A stretch of DNA of 50,156 nucleotides from assembly GCA_015061805.1 (NCBI GenBank), contig SUVV01000019.1, forward strand, positions 1 through 50,156, given 5' to 3'. Shown here in pieces: positions 42,805 to 50,156 of the stretch. Position 1 is the stretch's first letter. Each line of letters starts with the position of its first letter. Position numbers and translations under genes: made by a program. The DNA comes from Lentisphaerota bacterium. GTDB lineage: Bacteria; Verrucomicrobiota; Lentisphaeria; Victivallales; Victivallaceae. A model generated the notes under the pieces. The model did no database searches and was not told the DNA's origin. It saw nothing but the letters and a program-made list of their open reading frames with translations.

Positions 42805-42870
42805 TATATAAGCCGCCGCAAGGCGGCGCTACAATAAACCTACCTCTCGCCTGTTGGGCGTCAGCCCAAC
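42799..42870. repeat. cluster of three short palindromes
   Basis: GGCTT/AAGCC (42799-42814), GCCGCC-GCAA-GGCGGC (42812-42827) and GTTGGGC-GTCA-GCCCAAC (42853-42870). They lie end to end between the tandem array and the long repeat, like REP-type units. Confidence 0.65.
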
Positions 42871-42924
42871 GATTGGCGCGGCTCCAAGAAACGTCATAGG
42901 GCGGATGGATCGTGCGGCAAGGTC

Positions 42925-43210
42925 GCCGGCAAGTCAAGGCGGCGGTGAGGGCGTGGACTTATGTCCTCAACCGAATCCGACGTCCGATGACTTGCCAAGA
43001 GATTGCCCGCGAGCCGCCGCCCCGGCAATAGCCCGGAATCAGGAGCGATATCGCACAGCCGGGCGCGTTTTGCCGAGGAGTCCGCGAGGGGATCCGTCTT
43101 CGCCAAGGCTACGCCGGGACAAGGTGGATTGGCAAAAAACAAGCCGCCGGGAATCAGGAGCGATATCACGCCGCAAGGCGCGCCCCGGCAAAGCGAGATC
43201 GCTCCGTGCA
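42925..43210 (+). repeat. long dispersed repeat, copy A (inverted relative to 49873-50156)
   Basis: About 283 bp that reappear as reverse complement at the right edge of the window with only about four or five differences. It contains the CGCCAAGGCTACGCCGGGAC core and two direct copies of GGAATCAGGAGCGATAT about 125 bp apart. It abuts the terminator of the pfkB-type kinase, and even the terminator hairpin resembles the one next to copy B. No coding sequence. Confidence 0.9.
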
Positions 43211-43211
43211 T

Positions 43212-43242
43212 AAAAAAAGCACCCGGTTGCCGGGTGCTTTTG
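43212..43242 (-). terminator. terminator of the pfkB-type kinase gene
   Basis: AGCACCCGG/CCGGGTGCT with a three-base loop, followed by T residues on the minus strand. The same GCACCCGG stem terminates rpsD. Confidence 0.9.
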
Positions 43243-43259
43243 AATTGCTGATCTGCAGT

Positions 43260-44339
43260 TCAGCGCTTGACGCGGGCGTTTCCGCTCCAGATGCTCCAGA
43301 CCTGTTCTTCGTCAGCCGGCTGACCGTAGTCAGTGAGGAAGGTGGTGGCGAGAGCACCGGTGGCCCATCCGAACTGGATCCACTTTTCGGGTTCCCATTC
43401 GCGGAGGATACCGTAGAGGAAGCCGCCGACAAAACCATCGCCGCCGCCGATACGGTCGAGGACGGTGATGTCGCGGGGTTCGACGACCTGCCATTCACCT
43501 TCGACGTTGGCGATAGCGCCCCAGAGGTGGTGGTTGGCATCGACGACCTGACGCAGAGTGGTGGCGAAAGCGGTGGCGTTGGGATAAGCGGCTTTAACGC
43601 GTTCGACCATTTCCTTGAAGTTTTCGATCTTGGCTTTGATATCTTTACCGCCGGCTTCCGGTCCCTTGATGTTCAAGCAGAGCTGGAAGTCTTCTTCGTT
43701 ACCGATGAGGACGTCAGAGAGAGAAGCGATTTCAGCGAAAACAGCACTCAGTTCGGCTTCGCGGCCCTTCCAGAAAGAGGCGCGGTAGTTGAGGTCGAAG
43801 CTGATCTTGCTGCCGTATTTCTTGGCGGCGCGGGCGATTTCCAGACAGAATTTGCTGGTCTTGGGAGACAGCGCAGCAATCAAACCGGAGAGGTGAACGA
43901 TCTGGACACCTTCTTTACCGAAGATGCGTTCAAGATCAAAATATTTGACATCGAGTTCGCGGCCGACTTCACCGGCGCGGTCATTCTGGACGCGGGGACC
44001 ACGGCTGCCGTAGCCGCTGTCAGCAAGGTTGAACTGGTGACGGAAGCCCCAGGGGTTATCCTGTTCGAATTCCGGGCCTTCGTAGTCCATGTGACGGCTG
44101 GCAAGGTTGTCTTTGATCATGCGGGCAACCGGGCTGCCTTTGACGAAAGCGGTCAGAACTTTGGTCTTGAGACCGAGGTAGCTGGCGACGCTGGCGACGT
44201 TGGTTTCAGCGCTGGTGACCTGCATCTGGAAGTTGGTTCCACAATGGAAGGGCTGACCGTCGACCGGGGTCAGACGAACACCCATACTGGTCGCGACCAG
44301 CAACGAATAAGCGGCATCTTTTTTGAGTTCCAAAGCCAT
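43260..44339 (-). CDS. PfkB-family carbohydrate kinase (2-keto-3-deoxygluconate kinase-like)
   Basis: 359 residues. Ribokinase-fold sugar kinase. N-terminal marks are NVASVASYLGLKTKVLTAF and the substrate lid region GYGSRGPRVQNDRAG. The signature near the C-terminus is DRIGGGDGFVGGFLYG, containing the catalytic Asp; the second residue of the usual GAGD is Gly here. SFDLNYRASFW is typical of KDG/2-dehydro-3-deoxygluconokinase relatives, which feed the Entner-Doudoroff or uronate pathways, but no uronate gene is nearby, so the substrate is open. It is a separate unit from the sugar cluster to its right (112-base gap). The upstream gap has TATATT boxes but no convincing -35. Confidence 0.88.
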   Translation of the reverse strand: MALELKKDAAYSLLVATSMGVRLTPVDGQPFHCGTNFQMQVTSAETNVASVASYLGLKTKVLTAFVKGSPVARMIKDNLASRHMDYEGPEFEQDNPWGFRHQFNLADSGYGSRGPRVQNDRAGEVGRELDVKYFDLERIFGKEGVQIVHLSGLIAALSPKTSKFCLEIARAAKKYGSKISFDLNYRASFWKGREAELSAVFAEIASLSDVLIGNEEDFQLCLNIKGPEAGGKDIKAKIENFKEMVERVKAAYPNATAFATTLRQVVDANHHLWGAIANVEGEWQVVEPRDITVLDRIGGGDGFVGGFLYGILREWEPEKWIQFGWATGALATTFLTDYGQPADEEQVWSIWSGNARVKR

Positions 44340-44451
44340 TTGTAAACATCCTTTATTTAGTGGTTGTTAAAGTGCAACATAAAATTGACTCAATATAAAT
44401 ATATCACCTGTTTTTGAAAAATAAAAGCCGGTAACGCAAATTTCCTGATTT

Positions 44452-45276
44452 TTACCGTTTTTTTATTGCCTGCACCAGATGCTTTACGCCGCTGCCAAGC
44501 AGAAATACGCCGATCACCACAAACAGCATCGGCATCAATATCATCAACTGTTCGGGGTGCTGTGAGATGTATTCCGGAGTCATCTTTGCCCAGAATTCAC
44601 CAGTGAAGATGAACGAGCAAAAGGTCAGCGACGCCGACAGCCAGATAATGCTGAATATTGTCATGCCGCAACCGCCAACAATTTTGAGCGGCTTTGGAAT
44701 GGGAGTTTCCTCCTCCTCCAAACCTTCAAGCGGCATATTCAACACCTGCGAAAGTTTCTTTGCATCCTCCAGAAAAGCATCTTCTCCGCCGTGCGAGAGC
44801 AGACGGCAGCTGTAACCATCCTTAAAGACCAGGTCAAGCATATAGGCGGTGTAACTTGATTTATTGCCGCTGACATGGCGACTGGAAACTTCAATACGCT
44901 CCAATTCGCTCAAAGAAATCCCCTGCATTGAGGAAATATCGGTCATATCGGAAGTGTCATATTTTCCGCCCTCCGGATAAAGCATCCGGCGCTGAAGATC
45001 GATCACCGGAAGTTTGTTGCGTTTCCAGAACATCCCGCCGATGCCGATTGCTGCAAAAACTGAACCGAAAGCGGTGGCTCCCCACCGGGCGCTCATTTCG
45101 CCCTCAGCCAACCATGCCGCAGCGGCAAATCCCAAACCGAGGATGGCAAATATGGAAAAAAATATATAATTCCCGGCGGTTGGCTTCACCACCACCTTTT
45201 CCGGAGAAAAGTGCAGACGGTGCGCGCAAAAACTCGATGTACTCCGGATACCTTTGCTCAAATTTTCCTTACTCAT
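44452..45276 (-). CDS. hypothetical membrane protein, four predicted helices
   Basis: 274 residues; starts three bases after the epimerase stop, so it is the last gene of the sugar cluster. Two hydrophobic segments near 37-57 and 66-84, a soluble beta-rich stretch (about 85-195, with SELERIEVSSRHVSGNKSS) and two more segments near 199-226 and 245-265. The middle part resembles the PH-like cytoplasmic domains of small bacterial membrane proteins of unknown function, by pattern only. No catalytic motif seen. Role in envelope sugar assembly is guessed from position. Confidence 0.75.
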   Translation of the reverse strand: MSKENLSKGIRSTSSFCAHRLHFSPEKVVVKPTAGNYIFFSIFAILGLGFAAAAWLAEGEMSARWGATAFGSVFAAIGIGGMFWKRNKLPVIDLQRRMLYPEGGKYDTSDMTDISSMQGISLSELERIEVSSRHVSGNKSSYTAYMLDLVFKDGYSCRLLSHGGEDAFLEDAKKLSQVLNMPLEGLEEEETPIPKPLKIVGGCGMTIFSIIWLSASLTFCSFIFTGEFWAKMTPEYISQHPEQLMILMPMLFVVIGVFLLGSGVKHLVQAIKKR

Positions 45277-45279
45277 AAA

Positions 45280-46188
45280 TCACCTCGCAGAAAGTTTTAT
45301 CGCCTCATCAAGAGCAACCGTTATTTTCAAATCAAGTTCAGTTCCGGCGCGGGAAATATCCGGCACATAGACTGCCGCAGCAGCACCGGGAACTGCCGGG
45401 GTCAGTATCTCAATTTTTCCTGCCGTATTCAATACCGAATTGACTCTTTGCGCCAATTCCTTTATAGAAACCGCTTCAGCTGAACCGCAATTGTATATTG
45501 TCCCTGCCCTGCCGGAAAACAGCATGGTCATCATCCACATTGCCAGATCATTACTGTGCATATAACTGCGTCTTGGGGTTCCGTCGCCTTTGATCACGAT
45601 ATCCCGTCCGGCAAGTGCATCTGCAATAAAATTTCCGAAAGCGAAGTGGACATCCCGGCGCAAATGTTTCCCCGCAAAAGCAAATGCCCGCATGATGACC
45701 GCCGGAATTCCGGAAGCAAGCACCCGGCGTTCGGCTTCAAGCTTGGCTTTGCCATAGACCGTTTGAGGGAAACACTCATCAGTTTCCCGGAAAGGCGCAG
45801 TACCGCTGCCGTAAACGCCGCCGGAGGAGATGTAAAGCACTTTTTCTGCGCCGGATTTCCGGGCAAATTCCAGAACGGCATCCGTCCCGGCGACGATAAT
45901 ATCATACAATTCCGCATCATCCGGAGGATCCACCGCCGGAGTCGCCGCATGGATGATATACCGGAAACGGCGGTCGCACGCAGCGGTAGTACGGACATCG
46001 GCAGAGAGGAATTCCACATTGGACAACGCCGCATATTCCGGGTGAACTGCTGCAAATTCCTGCGCCCGGCGGGAAAGCATGGTAAAATGGTATTCCCTCC
46101 AGCATCCTCCGGCAATCATGTCCAGAAGCGAACAGCCGAAAAAACCGGTTCCTCCGGTAACGAGAATACTATTCGCCATCGTTTTCAT
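45280..46188 (-). CDS. NAD-dependent nucleotide-sugar epimerase/dehydratase (extended SDR)
   Basis: 302 residues; ATG at 46188, or an in-frame ATG three codons later. It overlaps the glycosyltransferase stop by up to 20 bases. Motifs: LVTGGTGFFGCSLLD (cofactor loop), IIHAATP, YISSGGVYGSG (catalytic Ser) and TVYGKAKLEAE (YxxxK). RRSYMHSNDLAMWMM is the usual substrate-domain block. It belongs with UDP- or dTDP-sugar epimerases/dehydratases that make precursors for O-antigen or glycolipids. With the ThDP enzyme and glycosyltransferase upstream it probably modifies one nucleotide sugar. Confidence 0.9.
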   Translation of the reverse strand: MKTMANSILVTGGTGFFGCSLLDMIAGGCWREYHFTMLSRRAQEFAAVHPEYAALSNVEFLSADVRTTAACDRRFRYIIHAATPAVDPPDDAELYDIIVAGTDAVLEFARKSGAEKVLYISSGGVYGSGTAPFRETDECFPQTVYGKAKLEAERRVLASGIPAVIMRAFAFAGKHLRRDVHFAFGNFIADALAGRDIVIKGDGTPRRSYMHSNDLAMWMMTMLFSGRAGTIYNCGSAEAVSIKELAQRVNSVLNTAGKIEILTPAVPGAAAAVYVPDISRAGTELDLKITVALDEAIKLSAR

Positions 46189-47125
46189 CGAAATTTATCC
46201 GTTCCTCTTCGATCACCAGCGGTTTATTTTTCACCTGTGTATAGATCGCACCGATGTATTCTCCCAGAATCCCGATAAAAATCAGCTGAACTGCCGAAAA
46301 GAAAAATAATCCGATGACCAGCGGAGCCATACCGACCTGAAAATTATCCCAGTTACAGCACTTGTAGACAAAATATCCCAACGCCACCAGCAAACTCATC
46401 AGCGCAATGAAAAATCCGCAGAAAACCGCCAGACGCAACGGCAGTTTGGTGTGGTTGACAAACCCGGTCATCGCCATATCGTAGAGGGTGAAAAAATTAT
46501 TTTTGGTTCTGCCGAACTGACGTTTTTCCTGCAGAAACGGCACTTCGCAGCGTTTGAATCCGATCTCGCTGACCAGTCCCCGGAAATAAGGATAGGGGTC
46601 ACGGTATTTTTTCAACGCATCGATCGCCTTGCGGTCATAGAGTCCGAATCCGGTAAAGTTGCGGATCTGCGCCACATCCGAACATCCGGCAAGCAGATTG
46701 TAATAAAGTTTGCGGATCTGGAACATCAGGAAACTTTCTTTACTTTTGGGTTTGACCCCGCAAATTATCTGATATCCCCCGTCATATTTTTTCAGAAATT
46801 CCGAAAGCATTTCCGGCGGTTCCTGCAAATCACTGCAAATGTAAAACACCAGATCGCCCCGGCTCTGCATCAGAGCATTGTAGGGACTGCGGATATGTCC
46901 GAAGTTGGCAGAGTTGAAAATCACCCGGAACCGCCGGTCTTTTGCGGCGATATCCTTCAGGACTTCACGGGTTCCGTCGGTTGAAAGATTGTCGGCAATG
47001 ACAAATTCATAATCATACTCCGGGTGCTTTGCCAATTCGGCAGTACAGCGCTCGTAAAACAAAGGAATATTTTCCACTTCGTTCCAACATCCGGAAACAA
47101 TGCTTATCGTTTTTTTCTTCTGCAT
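46169..47125 (-). CDS. polyprenyl-phosphate glycosyltransferase, GT2 family (GtrB/DPM1 type)
   Basis: 318 residues from the ATG at 47125; the frame is open 16 codons further up, into the end of the preceding gene. N-terminal GT-A domain with SIVSGCWNEVENIPLFYERC, EFVIADNLSTDGTREVL (metal-site Asp region) and FYICSDLQEPPEML. A C-terminal pair of membrane helices (about 233-310) follows, the layout of enzymes that put a sugar on undecaprenyl phosphate at the inner face of the membrane. The sugar is unknown. It overlaps the epimerase gene and starts 13 bases after the ThDP enzyme gene. Confidence 0.9.
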   Translation of the reverse strand: MQKKKTISIVSGCWNEVENIPLFYERCTAELAKHPEYDYEFVIADNLSTDGTREVLKDIAAKDRRFRVIFNSANFGHIRSPYNALMQSRGDLVFYICSDLQEPPEMLSEFLKKYDGGYQIICGVKPKSKESFLMFQIRKLYYNLLAGCSDVAQIRNFTGFGLYDRKAIDALKKYRDPYPYFRGLVSEIGFKRCEVPFLQEKRQFGRTKNNFFTLYDMAMTGFVNHTKLPLRLAVFCGFFIALMSLLVALGYFVYKCCNWDNFQVGMAPLVIGLFFFSAVQLIFIGILGEYIGAIYTQVKNKPLVIEEERINFDENDGE

Positions 47126-47138
47126 AAATCGTACTGCT

Positions 47139-48959
47139 CTATTTTTTATTGAACACATTTGCCGTATCTTCAACCGGCTTGATGATCATCCACTTATTGA
47201 ATTCCTCCCGATCAAGGAATGGCGCCAGGTCTTCCAGCGGAGCGGAAACCATGGAACCATCCTCCAGCTTCTTTGAAGCAGCTTTGGGGCCGAGTTCCTC
47301 CAGCGGATCGGTCATGACTTCGATGATCGCGCATCCGGGAGCGTTGAGAATATCCGGCATCAAGCGTGCGGCTTCCTGATTGTTTTTCAACCGGCAGAAT
47401 GGGATATCGTATGCTGCGGCAATTTTTTCCAGATCCGGCAGGGTCACTCCGCTCTCCGGAGTACTGCCGATCAAGTTGCCGTTGAAAAAACTTCTCTGGG
47501 TAAGTTTTATCGAAAGATATCCGTTATTATTGTAGACGAAACATTTGATATTCAAGTTCAGACTTTTCATCGTCTGCAATTCCTGAATATTCATCTGGAT
47601 GCTGCCGTCACCGGTAAACAATACCACCGGGCGCGAAACATCCGCCAGCGCCGCTCCGATCGCCGCCGGAAGTCCCCAGCCCATGGAAGCACAGCCGACA
47701 TTGGCGATGAGCCGCATATTTTCCCGGAGCGGTATGGCTTGAAAGGTACTGGTATAAGCCGTTCCGTTTCCGGTGACAAAAACGGTATTCTCTGATGCCG
47801 CAAACGAAACCGTTTCCGGCAGAACGTAACTTGAAACAAAATCCGTCCGTTCCCGGTGCCGGGGCAATATCACCGGGAAAGCACTTCGCACCCGATTACA
47901 GTAATCGATAAATCCATGCTTTGCCGGAAGTTCCGGCAACTCCAACATCTTTTCCAGAAAATCCCGGAGATCACCTGCTATCGCCAGATCGACCCGGAAG
48001 GTCGGTTTTGCCAATTCTCCGGCATCGATATCAACCATTATCCGGAACGCCTCCCGGGCGATCGCACCGTAATTGTAACCGATCGTCCGCAACCCCATCC
48101 GGGAACCTAAAACCAGCAGACAATCGCTGTTCTGCAGAATAAAATTTGCCGCCCGCGCACCGAGAATGCCGGGACGGCCGAAGTTCAACGGATGCTCTGA
48201 AGCCAGCAGATCGGTGCCGGATATCGCCGTCAAAACCGGGATATTATTCCTTTTTGCGAACTGTTTCAGCAACGCCGGTGCTCCGGCAAGCCGGACACCG
48301 TTTCCGGCGACGATAACCGGACGGGAAGCCTTTTTCAACCGTTCAAAAACTTCATTTATTGCACTGTTTGCAATGGGATCGGCATGTTCCGCTTCAAAAT
48401 CCGATTCCAAAAGATTTTCATCGATCACCCTTGATTGCACATCAAGCGGTATATCCAGCCACACCGGCCCCGGGCGGCCATTCTGACAGAGATGCCATGC
48501 CTTTTCCAAATGAGACCGGATCGTTGAAGCATCGGTCACGCACGCCGCATATTTGGTTATCGGACGGACAACGTCGACTATATTGAGTTCCTGATCGCCC
48601 AACTGCCGCAAATTCAACTCCGGACAACTGCCAATAAGCGTGGAGGTCTTGACCTGACCGGACAGCACCACAATCGGGATCGAATCGAGCCACGCGCCCG
48701 CCACTCCGGTCAGCGCATTCGTACCGCCGGGGCCGCTGGTGACACAGATCACTCCGGGATTACCGCTGACTCTGGCGTAACCTTCTGCTCCGATGGCACA
48801 GCCTTGCTCATGCAGATTGCAGACAGGAGTGATCCGTTTTTCGCAACGCAGGGCATCGTTGAGGTGCATTGCTCCGCCGCCGGTCACCAGAAAGGTGTGT
48901 TTGACCCCGCGGTCAGCAAGAAATTTGAATATGTAATCAGCAACTCTCATCGTATTCAT
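47139..48959 (-). CDS. acetolactate synthase-like ThDP-dependent enzyme
   Basis: 606 residues from the ATG at 48959; an ATG three codons later is also possible. Three ThDP domains: the Pyr domain with CNLHEQGCAIGAEGYAR (catalytic Glu about 51) and VTSGPGGTNALTGVAGAWLD; the middle domain; and the PP domain with GDGSIQMNIQELQTMK followed by NNNGYLSI (ThDP and Mg site). This is the acetohydroxyacid synthase branch. No regulatory subunit or ilv gene follows. A glycosyltransferase and sugar epimerase do, so a role in branched-sugar synthesis (as YerE, which adds a two-carbon unit from pyruvate to a keto sugar) is more likely than valine synthesis. That role is an inference from context. Confidence 0.87.
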   Translation of the reverse strand: MNTMRVADYIFKFLADRGVKHTFLVTGGGAMHLNDALRCEKRITPVCNLHEQGCAIGAEGYARVSGNPGVICVTSGPGGTNALTGVAGAWLDSIPIVVLSGQVKTSTLIGSCPELNLRQLGDQELNIVDVVRPITKYAACVTDASTIRSHLEKAWHLCQNGRPGPVWLDIPLDVQSRVIDENLLESDFEAEHADPIANSAINEVFERLKKASRPVIVAGNGVRLAGAPALLKQFAKRNNIPVLTAISGTDLLASEHPLNFGRPGILGARAANFILQNSDCLLVLGSRMGLRTIGYNYGAIAREAFRIMVDIDAGELAKPTFRVDLAIAGDLRDFLEKMLELPELPAKHGFIDYCNRVRSAFPVILPRHRERTDFVSSYVLPETVSFAASENTVFVTGNGTAYTSTFQAIPLRENMRLIANVGCASMGWGLPAAIGAALADVSRPVVLFTGDGSIQMNIQELQTMKSLNLNIKCFVYNNNGYLSIKLTQRSFFNGNLIGSTPESGVTLPDLEKIAAAYDIPFCRLKNNQEAARLMPDILNAPGCAIIEVMTDPLEELGPKAASKKLEDGSMVSAPLEDLAPFLDREEFNKWMIIKPVEDTANVFNKK

Positions 48960-48994
48960 CTTTTCATAACATTCGGCAATCAATATTCAAGGGT

Positions 48995-49023
48995 AATATA
49001 TCACCGCAAAGATGATATTGCAA
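48995..49023 (-). promoter_or_regulatory. promoter of the surface-sugar cluster
   Basis: TTGCAA, 17 bases, TATATT on the minus strand, 35 bases before the ATG at 48959. Confidence 0.8.
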
Positions 49024-49086
49024 GTTGACACTTTTGCCCGGAACATCCTTTATTCAACAAAATGTGAAGTTTCTGACAAAGTCAAC

Positions 49087-49115
49087 TTGAAAAAAACACA
49101 AAACGGGTATATATT
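49087..49115 (+). promoter_or_regulatory. promoter of rpsD
   Basis: TTGAAA, 17 bases, TATATT, leaving a leader of about 93 bases that contains a TCCGGG...CCCGGA pairing possibility. Confidence 0.8.
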
Positions 49116-49214
49116 AGACGAATACAGTTGGCACTCCGGGCCCCAAATTATATTTAGAGGCTTGACACCCGGAATGCCGGAAAGAAAAATTTTTTATAAA
49201 GAAAGGGATTGGTT

Positions 49215-49817
49215 ATGCCAACCGCAAGTCGAGCAAAACACAAATTCTGTCGTCGTATCGGCCAGTGCCTCTGGAGCGATCCGAAATGTCCGAGCGTCAA
49301 ACGTCCTTACGCCGCCGGTCCCCACGGTAAAGGTCGCCGCGTGAAACTTTCCACCTACGGCGAACTGCTCCTCGAAAAACAGAAACTCCGTAACTACTAC
49401 GCCATCAGCGAAAAACAGCTCCGCATCGCTTTCGCCAAAGCCAAAAGCGGTCTTGGTCTGACCCACGAAAAACTTTTCCGCGGTCTTGAAATGCGTCTGG
49501 ATGCCATGGTCTATCGCGCCGGTTTCGCTCCCACCATCTTCGCCGCCAAGCAGATCGTCAACCATGGTCACATCCTCGTTGACGGCAAACGCGTCGACCG
49601 CTCCAGCTGCCAGATCAAAGAAGGTCAGGTCATTACCATCGATGCCGCCAAATCTCCTGCCGTTGCTGAAGCTGCCAAAAAGAGCAACAACGTCGTTCCT
49701 CCCTACATGGAAGTCGACCTCGACAACCTCAAAGCGACCCTCGTCCGCGCTCCCCAGCTTGAGGAGATCCCGGTTCCGGTCAAGATCATGAGCGTCGTCG
49801 AATACTACGCCCGGTAA
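49215..49817 (+). CDS. rpsD: 30S ribosomal protein S4
   Basis: 200 residues from the ATG at 49215 with AAAGGGA six bases upstream. It is the primary 16S rRNA-binding assembly protein and part of the mRNA entry tunnel. The N-terminal RAKHKFCRRIGQCLWSDPKC is followed by the S4 RNA-binding domain: GLEMRLDAMVYRAGFAPT and AKQIVNHGHILVDGKRV. The N-terminus keeps three Cys of the zinc-type S4 pattern. It is encoded alone, away from the alpha operon (rpsM, rpsK, rpoA), with its own promoter and terminator. In E. coli S4 represses its own operon; the 93-base leader here could serve the same purpose. Confidence 0.96.
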   Translation: MPTASRAKHKFCRRIGQCLWSDPKCPSVKRPYAAGPHGKGRRVKLSTYGELLLEKQKLRNYYAISEKQLRIAFAKAKSGLGLTHEKLFRGLEMRLDAMVYRAGFAPTIFAAKQIVNHGHILVDGKRVDRSSCQIKEGQVITIDAAKSPAVAEAAKKSNNVVPPYMEVDLDNLKATLVRAPQLEEIPVPVKIMSVVEYYAR

Positions 49818-49838
49818 TCTCCGACTGCGGAATACCCC

Positions 49839-49869
49839 AAAGCACCCGGTTTTCCGGGTGCTTTTTTTT
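49839..49869 (+). terminator. rpsD terminator
   Basis: AAAGCACCCGG/CCGGGTGCTTT with a four-base loop, then a T run. Confidence 0.93.
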
Positions 49870-49872
49870 ATT

Positions 49873-50156
49873 TACGGAGCGATCTCGCTTTGCCGGAGCG
49901 CGCCTTGCTGCGTGATATCGCTCCTGATTCCCGGCGGCTTGTTTTTTGCCAATCCACCTTGTCCCGGCGTAGCCTTGGCGAAGACGGATCCCCTCGCGGA
50001 CTCCTCGGCAAAACGCGCCCGGCTGTGCAATATCGCTCCTGATTCCGGGCGATTGCCGGGGCGGCGGCTCGCGGGCAATCTCTTGGCAAGTCATCGGACG
50101 TCGGATTCGGTTGAGGACATAAGTCCACGCCCTCACCGCCGCCTTGACTTGCCGGC
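49873..50156 (-). repeat. long dispersed repeat, copy B (reaches window edge)
   Basis: Reverse complement of 42925-43210 with about four or five differences in 280 bases. It starts four bases after the rpsD terminator and runs to the end of the window, possibly beyond. In both copies the same end faces the terminator of the neighbouring gene. No coding sequence; open frames in it are translations of the repeat. Confidence 0.9.

Noticed and set aside
42854..43251. Arg/Pro-rich open frames inside the long repeat, also present in the copy at the right edge
   Set aside because: All reading frames of the repeat are open to a similar extent and there is no start context; identical shadows occur in both copies, as expected for non-coding repeats.
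43260..49817. Composite transposon between the inverted 280-bp repeats
   Set aside because: No transposase gene, no target-site duplication visible, and the block contains rpsD; the repeats sit next to terminators instead.

Overview
The window is a bacterial chromosome segment, mostly GC-rich housekeeping DNA, with an AT-rich block at its left edge and several repeat-rich gaps. There is no rRNA, integrase, transposase or CRISPR array. The gene set points to a member of the PVC superphylum, and Lentisphaerota is my best guess: a stand-alone pyruvate phosphate dikinase, tandem GspE-type ATPases with one GspF, an FHA/Ser-Thr kinase/PP2C module, a large membrane kinase with CxxC pairs, and lineage-restricted membrane proteins. 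The taxonomy is an inference from gene content; no marker phylogeny was possible.

Layout. (1) 1-3680: an AT-rich, minus-strand signalling cassette of four overlapping genes (FHA-kinase, mini-kinase, PP2C phosphatase, unrecognised protein with a damaged 5' end). It lies on the 3' side of a tRNA-Ala gene (3993-4069). (2) 4282-7077: ppdK with its own promoter and terminator. (3) 7335-22571: a long minus-strand run of core genes. Read in transcription order it is rpsP, khpA-like, trmD, rplS, rnhB, then thrS, then infC, rpmI, rplT, pheS, pheT, ribH, nusB, ftsY, ribD, ribE, an unknown gene and murJ. (4) 22877-29063: a large membrane protein, a PHP phosphoesterase, an orphan HlyD-like adaptor, a guaA whose glutaminase domain is gutted, and fabG. 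(5) 29524-39608: another minus-strand run: a C-GCAxxG-C-C family protein, an M29 aminopeptidase, a membrane sulfatase-fold enzyme, thiI, two gspE, gspF and coaX. (6) 39746-42136: a membrane Ser/Thr kinase, followed by 143-bp tandem repeats. (7) 43260-49817: a pfkB kinase, a surface-sugar cluster (ThDP enzyme, glycosyltransferase, epimerase, membrane protein) and rpsD. This block is bounded by two inverted, about 98 percent identical copies of a 280-bp element, each placed directly after a terminator.

Regulation. Most transcription units start with a very uniform promoter, TTGAAA or TTGCAA, 16-17 bases, TATATT. I located it before more than a dozen genes. infC starts with AUU, the start codon used for translational autoregulation in other bacteria. 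A terminator/attenuator separates rplT from pheS.

Most notable points: the GMP synthase lacking the catalytic part of its glutaminase domain; the AT-rich kinase/phosphatase cassette beside tRNA-Ala with a mini-kinase lacking a C-lobe; a family of intergenic repeats with fixed polarity behind gene ends; and a pair of perfect 24-bp hairpins whose two sequence differences are both compensated.
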